From Tillus elongatus (lineage: Eukaryota; Arthropoda; Insecta; Coleoptera; Cleridae): a stretch of 64,000 nucleotides of DNA. A program made the translations under genes and the position numbers. The notes under the pieces are model-generated. The model saw only the letters and a list, made by a program, of their open reading frames with translations. It ran no database searches and was not told the origin of the DNA. Below are positions 34,851 to 45,641 of this stretch, in pieces (positions within the stretch are counted from its first letter, which is position 1; the number at the start of each line of letters is the position of its first letter). Where the stretch lies: positions 372,001 through 436,000 of the forward strand of contig OZ023269.1 in assembly GCA_964006375.1 (NCBI GenBank). Direction: 5' to 3'.

Positions 34851-36188
34851 AAGCTTCTTTTTGTCGTTTTAAGCAATATATAATTTCTGTATATGTGTGT
34901 AAATTATTTAATAATTATTAAAATGGAACACATTGTAAAATTTTCGCAAAAATAACACACATATTCTATTTGTTTATAGCATTTATGCCCTTAAAAAACT
35001 GTTTTACACTACATGCAAATAAGTAGCCAATCCAGTATAAAAGATAACATAAAATAAAGGATTTTATTTGGTAGCCTATTACCTCAGCTATAATGTTTTC
35101 TGTATTTTCTGTAAAGAGCTGATTTTGGACATGTGACGTATTGAAAGAAAGTCTTCAATTGATATTCGTCATATATAGACTAGTTGTAAACTTTTAATTA
35201 GACTTTTTGATCCTGAATATTAAAAGATACAAAAAATCATATATTTGCATTAAAACAAAAGAGCGGATTACATATATAACTTACAGAACTCAAAATCATT
35301 TCCTGCAACCTTTAAGTGTTTTTTATCAGTGGATAATCTTCGAAATTCGTAGGAAAAGCAATTAATTACATCAATCATAGAGAATGGCGCTGATTGATTC
35401 TGAGTGAAGCTATAATTTCACATATCATGCTTCATGAATAAATTAAGACGATGGGTCATTTTTTACACCGGTCAGCTGGAGTGGTGCTTGGAACAAGTGG
35501 TTTTGTAATAGATATCAAATATTCCGATGATGACGATAAAGTATAAATCGATTTAGAACTTTTTTTAGTATATCGTTCATCTGTATGTATTTATTATATA
35601 GATCAATATCTTGATAAAATCGCAAGCTCTCAAAATAAATTATCAATATACTTTTTTCGTCGTTATTCAAAACGAAATTTGCTACTAATTTTGAAAATTC
35701 TCTTTCTACGCACTACTTAAAGCCTATAGACTATTTATTAAAATATAAATAGGTATGATGTCAAATGAAGGTACAAAAATAAATAACAATAATAATAACA
35801 CCACAGTAGACAAACTCTGCACCCAGAAGTCAAGGAATTGTGCGGGGGAGCTTACATACACATATATACAAAGGATATAAATTTGCATTATCGTTTTGTA
35901 AAGTTTTGTACAAAAATAACCCAGATGTCTTAGGTCGTGTATAAAATAATAAATTATTCATTAACAAACAATAATACTCATAAAAATATGTTAAAATTAA
36001 ATAGTAACGAAACAATTTATGGCAACATAAAGTGGGATTATCTTTTTTCAGGTATACCTACTTCCAGTTCTCTCCAAACGACATTACTCATTTCCCTGAT
36101 GAGCCTTTTCATCATCACCTATGGCTTGTGAGGTGGTGTTCGACATATTCTTCACTCTCTCCGGTACATGTCCGTCTCTTTTTAGTTA
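34851..36188. other. AT-rich non-coding
   Basis: No gene or repeat family recognised over about 1.3 kb. Confidence 0.4.
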
Positions 36189-36902
36189 CTATCGAACTTC
36201 AAAAACCTGCAGAACCCGTACTACAGGCTCTGGACGTCCGCTGAGACCTCCCACACCTAGATCAGCAGGTATGGTTAGGCTGCGATCTCCGGCTGTGCCC
36301 GCTATATGATTTATTTCATGGGTCAGGGCATGCTCATAGTCTTCTAATTGCTGCACCTTGTTCTCCAAACTGCGCACATTTTGCATTATTTGGTAATTCG
36401 AAGTGCTTCTCTGGCGAGCTAAATTTTCATGTCTTTTACTGCTAGCAGATCGCAGTATTGGGGCCAGGATTTGTGAACTGCTGAGGAATTGCCGGTTCAT
36501 CTTCGTTTGTGCTGCGATTAGATCCATCTTCATCATTCCTTAAATTTCCCGTAGAAGCACTAACACATGAAGGACAAATATAATGCTTGTCTCTTTCTTC
36601 AGCTGGATATAAACACAATTCTTTGCACACATATTGCATTATTTGGTCATTGAAAATGCACCTCTGACGGGCTAAATTTTTATGTACAAGCCATTTCCTA
36701 CTAGCAGATCGTCTAGGAGTATTGGCGCCAGGATTATTGAACTGCTAGAAACTGCGGGTTCTTCTGCGTTCGTGCTGGGATTAGATCCATCTACATAATC
36801 CCTTAAATTTCCCGTAGAAACACTACCACATAAAGGACAAATATCATGGTCGCCCATTTCTTCAGCTAGATATAAACATTTGAGCTCTGGATTGCCCTTC
36901 AT
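36189..36902 (-). pseudogene. Unidentified duplicated ORF with CxxC and coiled coil
   Basis: Two tandem copies of a module occur on the minus strand (about 36672-36902 and 36440-36639). Both have CLYxAEE...HxICPxCxSxSTGN, where ICPLCG and ICPSCV suggest a metal-binding knuckle, then DGSNxSTNxxEPA. After the second copy a frame encodes RSLENKVQQLEDYEHALTHE, a short coiled coil. Upstream, the pre-insertion sequence continues across the errantivirus to an ATG at 42715-42717 and reads on, with one TGA, into the first copy. The family is unknown to me. It may be an ORF1-type transposon protein or a decayed host gene. Confidence 0.5.
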
Positions 36903-36952
36903 TCATTCCTCTTGTTTATTGTCCAACTCGCGAAGTTTACTTTGGATACGCG

Positions 36953-37274
36953 AGTTAACACATGGCTTCTCACGATATGTCACGTAGATGGTATCAAGTT
37001 ACATTTGCATGCAGCAGTTCCCATAAGCAGATTCTACGAATTATGCCGACCGTTGCAGATAGTGCCAGCAGTGCGAAATCAGAGGAAGCTAGATCTGCAT
37101 GTTCTCGTGAGAACCTGCAACGAACACTTATCCGATTATTATATAAAGCCACTGTTTTGTGTAATATTTGTTCAGTATTAATTTAGGCAGTAACTATGCT
37201 AGTTTGTTGTTAAATAGTTTAAGTAGTTTAATAATTTTTTTAAAAAAGCAACCTAAGTACAAGTGTTGTTAATT
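36953..37274 (+). repeat. 5' LTR
   Basis: 322 bp. A TATA box TATATAAAG at 37140-37148 and an initiator TCAGTA at 37172-37177 mark the likely transcription start near 37174. U5 follows. Confidence 0.95.
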
Positions 37275-37290
37275 GGCGCAGTCGGTGACG
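37274..37290 (+). promoter_or_regulatory. Primer binding site (tRNA-Ser type)
   Basis: TGGCGCAGTCG directly at the LTR end, overlapping its last T, is complementary to the CCA end and acceptor stem of animal tRNA-Ser (acceptor GCAGTCG, discriminator G). The assignment rests on remembered tRNA sequence. Confidence 0.7.
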
Positions 37291-37352
37291 GATCTCCCAG
37301 CAACGTAAGGCATCAAAAGAATATTGGTTCCTGGGTTTTTTAAGAAGAACAA

Positions 37353-37382
37353 ATGGTCATCTGGTTTCTACTATTACTGTAA
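37353..37382 (+). other. Short leader ORF with splice donor (candidate env exon 1)
   Basis: An ATG at 37353 opens a very short hydrophobic frame that meets a consensus donor GTAAGT at 37379. An acceptor TTTCAG ends at 40672 at the start of env. The donor leaves two bases of a codon and the acceptor frame needs two, so phases match. Errantivirus env is known to be expressed from a spliced subgenomic RNA. The leader would supply the hydrophobic start that env itself lacks. Confidence 0.6.
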
Positions 37383-37431
37383 GTTGCTCTCCTATATTTT
37401 CTCTGTTCCTTTGTCATATGTATATGAATAT

Positions 37432-38736
37432 ATGTCGGATATTGATGAATTAATAAGCAGACTTAACCAGTTTAATTTTGGAAATAACTTACAAGTCATT
37501 CCTGAAGAAAATAATTTAGATAATAATATTGTTGAACAGGAAGTTCAGAATAACTTAACTCGTGATAGTAATAGTATTAGTCTTGTAGAACAAATTGATA
37601 GTAACTTAATTAGTACCGCAGAAAATAACATAAACATGGCCCAAGCTAACAATATAGTAAACAACTTTAGTGAATTCTATTTAAAGATGATACCTGAGTT
37701 CAATGGGGAACCGGCAAATGTTGGTAACTTTCTTAAGGCATGCGATCTCATTATGAACACATTTTATAACGCTGAAGATGAAAGATTATATTTAAATCAT
37801 TTTTTAGTTAATTATATACAGTCAAAATTAACCAGTCAAGCTAGACTTATAATTAGCACAAAAATTATTAATAATTGGCAAGATCTAAGACAAGCTATAG
37901 TTCAAAACTTCACGGACCAACGAGACGAGACTAGTCTTCTGAGCGAACTTTTAACACTCAAGCAGAAACATAATGAGGATGCTTTAACATTTAGTAATAG
38001 GTGTAGATATATTGAACAACTTCTGGTCTCTAATTTAATTTGTAATGAAGACAATCAACAAATATTAGAAGTTAAAAGAGCAATTTACGCTCAACAAACA
38101 TTAAAAGCGTTCCTCGGGGGACTTAGAAACCCTCTGGGAATGGTAGTAAGATCCACTGCACCTGCATCTATTGAAGATGCTCTTAAGTTTATAGTTCTGG
38201 AAGAAAATTACGAGTATAGAGATAGGACATTTCTTAAATCAGGCAATTATACATCGCCAAATAATAAAACCCCCAATCCACAAACCAGGCCTTTTAACAA
38301 TCGTTCTACTTCCCAAAACTTTCCAGTTATGCAATTTCAGAAACCATTTAGAAATAATCCCCAATATCAGAGCCAAAGTAATCAAACTTCACAATTTAGG
38401 AATACTTCCCAATATCAAAGCCAAAATAACCAGAATTCACAATTTTCTAGACCGCCCTCTTTTAAACCAGAAAACCCACGAGAACATTTCCAAAACAGAT
38501 ATCCTGAACCCATGGATACTTCGAGTGGCAACACAAGGTTTACAAGACATTCAAATAATTTTTCAACACAGTCAAGAAGAAATAACTTCCCTGCTAATCA
38601 GCAAAGGTCCACAGCTCCAGGAACAAGGTTTAATTCTGACGAACTATTTGCCCATGAGATTGATACACCTTCCGAAATTTACGATCGTGAAGATCAAAAT
38701 TTTCCTATAGCAGGTACGTCTACGGACAATCGATAG
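37432..38736 (+). CDS. gag: Errantivirus Gag
   Basis: Start taken at the ATG at 37432 (MSDIDELISRLNQ), giving 434 residues. The open frame extends upstream without a better start. A capsid-type region (FNGEPANVGNFLKACDLI, NNWQDLRQAIVQNF, DALTFSNRCRYIEQLL, LKAFLGGLRNPLG) is followed by an Asn/Gln/Arg-rich C-terminus. There is no CCHC zinc knuckle, as is usual for errantiviruses. It forms the particle that packages the element RNA. The frame is uninterrupted and pol follows in the -1 frame. Confidence 0.88.
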   Translation: MSDIDELISRLNQFNFGNNLQVIPEENNLDNNIVEQEVQNNLTRDSNSISLVEQIDSNLISTAENNINMAQANNIVNNFSEFYLKMIPEFNGEPANVGNFLKACDLIMNTFYNAEDERLYLNHFLVNYIQSKLTSQARLIISTKIINNWQDLRQAIVQNFTDQRDETSLLSELLTLKQKHNEDALTFSNRCRYIEQLLVSNLICNEDNQQILEVKRAIYAQQTLKAFLGGLRNPLGMVVRSTAPASIEDALKFIVLEENYEYRDRTFLKSGNYTSPNNKTPNPQTRPFNNRSTSQNFPVMQFQKPFRNNPQYQSQSNQTSQFRNTSQYQSQNNQNSQFSRPPSFKPENPREHFQNRYPEPMDTSSGNTRFTRHSNNFSTQSRRNNFPANQQRSTAPGTRFNSDELFAHEIDTPSEIYDREDQNFPIAGTSTDNR

Positions 38737-39644
38737 GAGATACTAATAGTGTAAATGTTCACACAGATAATGTACCTAAGAAGGGCAGTGATAGTAGTTG
38801 TATTTATAAGGAGATAATGAATGACTATAATAATTTAAACCTGAACTTGAACAATTACGCAAGCGACCGTCGACAAATGCATTCTGTTGACCTAGCTGAT
38901 GCATCAAAACCAACGAAGATAGTTCAACAGGACAATGATAGCATTATGAGGTATGTACATTCTTGGTTTGCCAGTAATAACAAGATAATTCAATTAAACA
39001 AAAGCCCACATAGCAGGTTAGGTGAAGTTCCCACTACAAACGTACATTGTAATGAGGAGACTGATCATATTAGTTTAAATAATATACAGGATGTACAAAA
39101 AAGAAGCAAAAACCAGTTAAATTTTACTAATAAGTCAAGTAAGCACTCAAATAATGCACAAGGTAGCTATAAGAAAACAGTAAAGGAACAATATGAGAAT
39201 GAACCTTTAGCCCAGTACGATAATACAGGAAAAACTGGGTTAAATACAGCAAAACATATAATCAGCAAAGCAAAACCTAAAATAGGAACATCTAATTTTA
39301 ATAATAAACAAAATTTCGCAATAAATAAAATGAGTATTTTGGAAACAAACCCCATAAAAATTAAAAATTACAATACGATTAATAGTTCTGAAACAAAAAT
39401 ACCCAATTTGGAAGAATTAGAAACAGCATCAGAAATTAAACACAAAATCAAGTTTTCTCATGAGACTAAAAAGAGACATCGAAATATAGATGAAACCTAT
39501 GCAGAGATGAAAGACAAATTCTCTTTTTCAAAGATGAGAAAGAAAATTAAAGATTATATTAGGACTTGTGAATATTGCAACAAAAAAGAATACAATCTGT
39601 TTATATTAAGCAAATTAAATAAACAAGCAAATTATATTACCTAA
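38737..39644 (+). pseudogene. pol remnant: RNase H-integrase linker and integrase zinc finger
   Basis: The frame, -1 relative to gag and open from before gag ends, contains a linker with HSVDLADASK. An integrase HHCC-type segment near its C-terminus has KKRHRNIDETYAEMK and YIRTCEYCNKKEY. Protease, RT and RNase H are gone, yet the frame stays open across the deletion. Integrase breaks off after the zinc finger. Confidence 0.75.
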
Positions 39645-40244
39645 ATAAATTAAAAACTCGAAAATCGGATAAATGACAACGAGACAGGACTTAAGAGACT
39701 GACTAATATGACGTAAAAACACACCTATCGTAACAAGTAAATAAAATCTACAAATATATTAACATTAGATAAGAATTTATATTCAGGACCGTACTCAACA
39801 ATTCTACTCTTGAAACAGGACCAAATTATTCTTATAATATCACATTACGGACATTACGCCTCCAGTTCCTAGCAGCAAGAACAAGTGACTAAAATCACAA
39901 GGAACGATCTTGAAGGAAAAACACCAAATTTTAATATAAATAACTAAGCTCATGATTAAAATTGTCAACAAAAAAAATATATATGTATATTAAATTTTAA
40001 GGTTATTACCTTGTTAAAATTATAATCAGTTTAAACAATACTGCCATCGGACCCATATTATTACATCATTATTGTTGGTAAAATATTTTGTATTTTTCCA
40101 AAAACAGGAATGCGTACACAAAAGAAGAGTAAAAAATATCGATGTAAGTATCAGCTTACAGATAACATACGGAATATATAAATCATTGATATCCCTAACT
40201 AAGAGTAAAGATATACTAATAAAATAGCCAAATCTAAAACCTAT
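39645..40244 (+). pseudogene. Degenerate or deleted integrase core
   Basis: No integrase DDE core can be read. The sequence is AT-rich with many stops. It lies between the zinc finger and the integrase C-terminal domain, so it probably represents eroded or replaced integrase DNA. Confidence 0.45.
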
Positions 40245-40701
40245 TGACTTAATACCCTACTGCACCCTAGCTTACAATTCAAGCATTCAATCTCAAACTC
40301 TCAAACCACCTTTTGAGCTAATATTCGGATACATCTAATAAATCTCCAACTTTGATTCCGAAGTTACACTCACTCAAGAATATAACCAAAAACACAAACA
40401 TTTTATGAAAGTAGTTTATGATATCGTATTAGATCGGATAGAAAAATCGAAATAAAAAATGCTCCTCAGAACTAACGTCGAAGTTAATCAGTCATTTAAA
40501 GAGGGCCAAACACTATATAAAAAGATACCCCCTGGATTTCACAAGAAGCACAAAAACCCCTATACAGGCCCATACACTATAATATCCCTCTTAGAACATA
40601 ATAAAGCTTTACTCATAAATCACAAGAATGACGAGCAATGTGTAACTCATTTAAGAAATCTTCGCCTTTCAGGTGGGCATGCGGAGGGCAGCCACAACTA
40701 G
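40245..40701 (+). pseudogene. Integrase C-terminal remnant (GPY domain)
   Basis: Frame pieces include YCTLAYNSSIQSQTLKPPFE and LIFGY, then, from 40459, EGQTLYKKIPPGFHKKHKNP and YTGPYTIISLLEHNKALLI with HLRNLRL. The GPYxI module is the chromatin-side C-terminal domain of Ty3/Gypsy integrases. Stops occur in the first half. Confidence 0.75.
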
Positions 40702-42353
40702 AAGATTTAAAGAACAACCCTGGGTTTTTACCTCGCAAGTTAGGCAGAAGCTATTGCCAAAATGACGTATGGCGCCTTATACATGTATATAATATGGAAC
40801 CCTTATCTACTGACTACAGTAAACTTAAATACAAATATTATCTTATAGCCAATACTTTAAGTGATAATTTTAGATCTGAATACCATAATTTTATAATCGC
40901 CCTTAATTATACTGTAGATAACATAGATGAAACTTTCCTTAGAATTTTCCCTGATAAGTATAGATTTAAGAGAGGTTTACTCAACCCTTTGGGTACAGTT
41001 TTTAAATCAATCACTGGCAATCTAGATGCTGATGATGGCGAAAGAATCAACAAAGCCCTTCAATTATTAGCTGATGATCAAAATAGAATGCATGAGCTAT
41101 TTGACGAACAAACATCTGTTATGATAAATGCAATAAATGAATTTAACCAAACAGTAAATACTTTAACTCATAATCAAAAAGAAATTGTCAAAAGAATGTT
41201 GGCACTTCAAAACATTACTAAAGATTTAGCTACTAATATCATGCCTGTTCTCCAGCGAGCACATATTCTAGAACTGTTGACTGAAATCGCTAACCTATTT
41301 AATGTCATAGAATCGATAATATTAACAACTGAAAATGCTATAACGTTCTCTAAATTAAATACTTTTCACACTTCTATCATCAAACCAAAATTCATTATTA
41401 AAGAGCTTCCTGTAATAGAAAAATACATTTCACAATCTAGATTAGTAAGCAAGAATGACTTGTCTTTGTATGAAAAATTATTTAAAATCAAGTCTATCCA
41501 AACAGGATATAAAATTATATTCCAAATTGATATTCCACTAATAGACAAATCTGACTATATTTACTACCAACTGTACTCCCTACCTATACAAACCAATCCT
41601 AACAGCTTCTCTATGATAATACCTCGATCCAAGTACCTTATCCTAAATGAGCAACAATACGCCTTCAGAAACAACCCATGCCAGGAGCTTACGAACGAGA
41701 TCTATGTCTGTACAGAAGATACAATAGCAGACGTCAGTGAAGATCCTCCCTGTGAAGTTAGGCTAATTAATTTCCAAAAGCCTATCAATAATTGCGAACA
41801 AGAGACTGTAAAAATTACCAAGACTATCGTTTCGAAGTATGGCAACACACAGTTTATGGTGGTGGCTCCAAAGGAAACCAAGATGTCAATCAAATGCTCG
41901 GGAGAAGAAAACACACAAATTATAGAAGGCACGTATATGGTGACACTCAAACCAAGATGTCAATTGTCGATTGGTGGTAAACGATACAGTACAGTGCAGA
42001 GCTCAGTTGAGACACAACAATTGTTCTCTTTACCAAAGTTGGAAGAAGATCCAGAAAGCAAAATGAACATAGAAGAATTGCCAGCAATGGAACTGGAAAA
42101 CGTCCCTTTGCACGACGTAAGCAACATCAGGGCTCAGCTGCAGTCTATAAAAAGTAGAATTCCCAACAAAATTAGACTCCCGTTGTACCACACAAGTGTT
42201 TGGACGATCCTACTCTACATCATACTAATCCTTCTAGCAACAATATTTATTACAGTTTTTGTCAAAAGAAGATGTGCCCAGCAGAATGAAAGAAGCAAAG
42301 CAGAAGCGGAAAATCCCTTAAGAATTCCGAAACCCAAGGGTTCCGTCCTCTAA
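40638..42353 (+). CDS. env: Errantivirus Env (baculovirus F-like fusion glycoprotein)
   Basis: 571-codon open frame. Overlap with integrase and an acceptor ending at 40672 suggest the natural protein is made from a spliced RNA. A further in-frame ATG lies at 40794. It has a furin-type site RFKR at residues 109-112 followed by a hydrophobic, Gly/Leu-rich stretch with SITGNLDADDGERI. This is the signature of insect errantivirus Env and baculovirus F proteins. A coiled-coil-prone helix follows (about 135-185), then Cys-rich ectodomain residues and one transmembrane segment near 520-542 with a basic cytoplasmic tail. Known homologues mediate membrane fusion. No stop or frameshift was seen. Confidence 0.9.
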   Translation: MCNSFKKSSPFRWACGGQPQLEDLKNNPGFLPRKLGRSYCQNDVWRLIHVYNMEPLSTDYSKLKYKYYLIANTLSDNFRSEYHNFIIALNYTVDNIDETFLRIFPDKYRFKRGLLNPLGTVFKSITGNLDADDGERINKALQLLADDQNRMHELFDEQTSVMINAINEFNQTVNTLTHNQKEIVKRMLALQNITKDLATNIMPVLQRAHILELLTEIANLFNVIESIILTTENAITFSKLNTFHTSIIKPKFIIKELPVIEKYISQSRLVSKNDLSLYEKLFKIKSIQTGYKIIFQIDIPLIDKSDYIYYQLYSLPIQTNPNSFSMIIPRSKYLILNEQQYAFRNNPCQELTNEIYVCTEDTIADVSEDPPCEVRLINFQKPINNCEQETVKITKTIVSKYGNTQFMVVAPKETKMSIKCSGEENTQIIEGTYMVTLKPRCQLSIGGKRYSTVQSSVETQQLFSLPKLEEDPESKMNIEELPAMELENVPLHDVSNIRAQLQSIKSRIPNKIRLPLYHTSVWTILLYIILILLATIFITVFVKRRCAQQNERSKAEAENPLRIPKPKGSVL

Positions 42354-42363
42354 TGGGGGGAGG
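42354..42363 (+). promoter_or_regulatory. Polypurine tract
   Basis: TGGGGGGAGG immediately before the 3' LTR primes plus-strand synthesis in this class. Confidence 0.8.
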
Positions 42364-42685
42364 AGTTAACACATGGCTTCTCACGATATGTCACGTAGAT
42401 GGTATCAAGTTACATTTGCATGCAGCAGTTCCCATAAGCAGATTCTACGAATTATGCCGACCGTTGCAGATAGTGCCAGCAGTGCGAAATCAGAGGAAGC
42501 TAGATCTGCATGTTCTCGTGAGAACCTGCAACGAACACTTATCCGATTATTATATAAAGCCACTGTTTTGTGTAATATTTGTTCAGTATTAATTTAGGCA
42601 GTAACTATGCTAGTTTGTTGTTAAATAGTTTAAGTAGTTTAATAATTTTTTTAAAAAAGCAACCTAAGTACAAGTGTTGTTAATT
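42364..42685 (+). repeat. 3' LTR
   Basis: 322 bp, no difference from the 5' LTR was seen on direct comparison. Followed by CGCG. Confidence 0.95.
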
Positions 42686-42854
42686 CGCGAAAGATTGGTT
42701 GGCTTTTTTGAATCCATATGTACCTTCGTCAAAACTGTTGTGCTAATTATTTAATTGTTTTTCAAAAAATCTGAAGTCAAATAAATAAAATGTTCATAAA
42801 ATTTGGGACTCACCTGTATTGACATGCTGTATAATTATGAGCATTAAAGCACCT

Positions 42855-42857
<3 letters not shown>

Positions 42858-42945
<88 letters not shown>
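42858..42945. repeat. (TA)n microsatellite
   Basis: Pure tract; flanks ACCTTAT and AAACTCG. Confidence 0.97.
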
Positions 42946-42949
<4 letters not shown>

Positions 42950-43207
42950 CGTTTATAAGCCCATTGAGTGCTCTAAAGAAAAAAAATAAGATATGTTTGT
43001 ATAACCAAATCGGGTATGCTCTATCGATCGGTGACACAGTCCACTTCCGGAACAAACTGGAAATGGGTCGTTGTGACCCAAATTTTGGATTTTTAAATAG
43101 AACATTGTATTTTTTTATTACAGATTTATGTTGCACGTAAAAAAATAAGAAACTTTCACCCAAACCACTTTTCTGATAGATGTCACCAGTAACCTTGAAA
43201 ATAAATG

Positions 43208-44441
43208 TTAACTGCTCTTAACATAAACCAGACCCAACCACAAGGACGTGGTTGTTGTGTGTGGGGGGAATGGATGGCAGAAAACGTAAAGGTTCATAAA
43301 TGCTTAAAATGTATGCTACCTTAATTTACACATTCCTGGATCCGTATTCGAACGCTGTCGGTAGCTCGCAAGATTTTCACCCTGTCCAACGACTGGCAGG
43401 CTTACCGGATTCGCACCTTTATATCATCTTTTGTTGTGGGTTGATATCTGTAAATAATGTTCTTGACCCGGTTCCAAAGAAAACAATCAGGGGTGTCAAG
43501 TCTGGGTATCGAGGGTGCCACGCCACAGTGCCTTCTCTTCCGATCCACTGTCCAGGGTAGAGGTTATTAATGACGTTACGTGCTGTCAGAGAAAACTGGC
43601 TTGGGCAACCATCCTGCTGCATCCACATCGTCTCTCGTGTATTGTGCAGGACGTCTCCCAGAAGTTGACAGAGGACGTTATCGAGGAAGTCAGCGTACAC
43701 ACGACCAGTTAGGATGCCATCGAAAAAGTAGGGCCCGATGATATGGCACCCGATGAGGCCACATCATGTGTTGAAGCTCCACAAATGCTGGTTGTCCCCT
43801 TTTCGCAGCCCATGAGGATTTTCTTGGGACCAGTAATGAGAATTGTGAATGTTGACCTCCCCGTTGCTTTTGAATGTAGCCTCATCGGTCCAGAGAATCG
43901 ACCGATGGAAGTCAAGATCTTTGGTTAATAGCCATTGGCAAAAATCGATAAGTTTTTGACAATCCCTCGGTTCAAGTGCCTGTTGTAGGTTGATGTAGTA
44001 GGGATGATAATGATTGTCTTTTAGAATCCTGCATATTGACTTTTGAGTCACACTGGAATGAACCGCCATCCTCCTGGTTTAAACAGGGTAGTTCATAGCA
44101 ACAGCAGCCAATTTCGTCAGTCTCCAGTTCGTCTCTGACCGACCGAAAAATTTTTTCTTTCAAAAAATAGAAAAGCTATGATAACAAAATTTGGTACGTA
44201 ATTTTACGATATTAAAAGGAAACTATTCTATCAAAATTTATATTTCTATATTACAAGAAAAAAAGTTATAAGAAAATATTTGGTGCCAGATCATTCCTAT
44301 GAAAAATCACTACCATAACGCACTTGCTGCGCCCAGGGTTTTTTTGAAAATCAGGAATGTGTAAATCAAAGCTGACAGGCGATTTGAACATTTTCTGCCA
44401 TCCTTGTCGTTGGGTCTGGTTTATGTTAAGAGTAGTAGTAA
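43208..44441 (-). mobile_element. Mariner/IS630-like element with TIRs
   Basis: Termini share CTCTTAACATAAACCAGACC (left 43215, right inverse near 44410) and then GGATGGCAGAAAA and TTTACACATTCCTG, giving TIRs of about 90-125 bp. The minus-strand transposase has the N-terminal helix-turn-helix (VTQKSICRILKDNHYHPYYI), WTDEATF (first D), WMQQDGCPSQF (second D) and HPRYPDLTPLIVFF (third D region). It is broken by frameshifts at about 43764 and 43700. An F2b fragment (44170-44345) sits between the transposase start and the right TIR. Confidence 0.85.
44170..44345 (-). repeat. F2b fragment
   Basis: Inverse of 4126-4290: CACTACCATAACGCACTTGC then TGCGCCCAG at the right, and AATTTGGTACGTAATTTTACG towards the left. 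Confidence 0.75.
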
Positions 44442-44595
44442 ATCCAGCCTGGAATATCCACTGGATGTCTCCAAACGTTGTGGATAATTCTGATGATTGT
44501 TATTGGGATTATATAATTTTGCTTTAGGTGTGCACGATTATTTCATTGAAAATTTTGATGAGGTGTTTGACTAAATGGAATAAGTGATCGCGGTC

Positions 44596-45310
44596 TAGTC
44601 TTTAACGAATTTTTTTCTACGAAAATTAGCTAAAAATTATAGACCGTTAAACCATACACTGAAGTAAAACTACTGCCAAAGCATGAGTGGAAAGGCCTTT
44701 TGAAATGAAATTTCTGGAAATATTTTAGTGAAATGAAGGACAATGGCGGTTGCAGCTGAAACTTAAGGATTTGCAGAACACTTTTCTTGCGACATTTTCT
44801 TTACATAATCTTTATTTGTTTCAGGTTCTTTGCCTAAATGTTGCCAATTTTGACCGTTTTAAATAGCGACTTTGACGTTTTGAGGAAAACCCCTTTTTTA
44901 AATGCCCATAACTTTTTTCTCTTTACACCTAAAGACCTAAAGTTTGATACATGATTCACTGTTTATAATACAAATATGCGTACTAAATTTGGTTGCCCTT
45001 ATTCTGTTATTTCCGGAGATATAATTTTTTACGAAAGAAAACACAAAATTGTCCAGGAACACTTGGGCCGATTTTCCTGGCTAACGAACTTGTCCAAGTC
45101 ACTTTCAAAGGAAAGGTATTCAGAAAATTTGATCAAAATTACCCATTATTTTTTGAGTTGTCGGTGCGATACACATATATGTATGTATAAACATATAAAA
45201 TTGAAACTGACCCCGGATATGGATTCTAGTTCGCGCTCATTTGAAGAAATTTTTTCAAAATTTAAAAGTCGGGATCCTCTCATTAGTGAATTTTTTTAAA
45301 GAAAACTCAC
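44596..45310 (-). repeat. F1 copy with both ends defined by an empty site
   Basis: About 715 bp. Begins near GTCTTTAACGAATTTTTTTC with hairpin TTAACGAATTTT/AAAATTAGCTAA. It ends at 45310 with hairpin TTAGTGAATTTTTTTAAAG/AAAACTCACTAA. (TA)n is reduced to a few ATATGTATG units near 45175. Compared with the paralogue at 45905-45945, this whole block is extra. Confidence 0.8.
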
Positions 45311-45641
45311 TAAAAAGGCAAGATTTGGTTGAAAAGATCACTAAAATTCAATATTTTAATGTGAAAAGGTTTTCTGTTGAAAACATGGTTATTCTGGTTT
45401 GTCATTTTTGCTAATGTTTTATTTTTGTAAAATTTTGTCCCTGTAGTCAGTAATTTTCTTCAGCAAAACTAAACTTTAGAGCTTGCTGTGGAGCTGTGAA
45501 TCTAAGTATTATCCTTAGTGGATTTCTTAGGCTTTTATGTGCTACTTCAAACAGACTATTTTCTTCATAAATATTCTCTCCTATTTCCAATGCCAAATTT
45601 TCATCCACTGCATTTTCCTTGTATTTGACTACTACTGCATT

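Larger units (their letters stand above)
36953..42685 (+). mobile_element. Errantivirus (Ty3/Gypsy with env), pol-deleted, 5733 bp
   Basis: 322-bp LTRs that look identical by eye, flanked by the 4-bp duplication CGCG (36949-36952 and 42686-42689), a YRYR site as errantiviruses prefer. The LTR starts AGTTAAC and ends TTAATT. PBS, gag, a pol remnant, env and a polypurine tract are in normal order. Protease, RT and RNase H and part of the integrase are missing, so the copy cannot transpose alone, yet gag and env frames are open. Identical LTRs imply a recent insertion. It disrupts the unidentified ORF at 36189-36902. Confidence 0.95.

Noticed and set aside
44596..45310. F1 as a Helitron because it ends in CTAA next to a hairpin
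   Set aside because: In Helitrons the hairpin lies about 10 bp before the CTRR end. Here CTAA is part of the hairpin arm, both ends carry hairpins and no TC start is seen.
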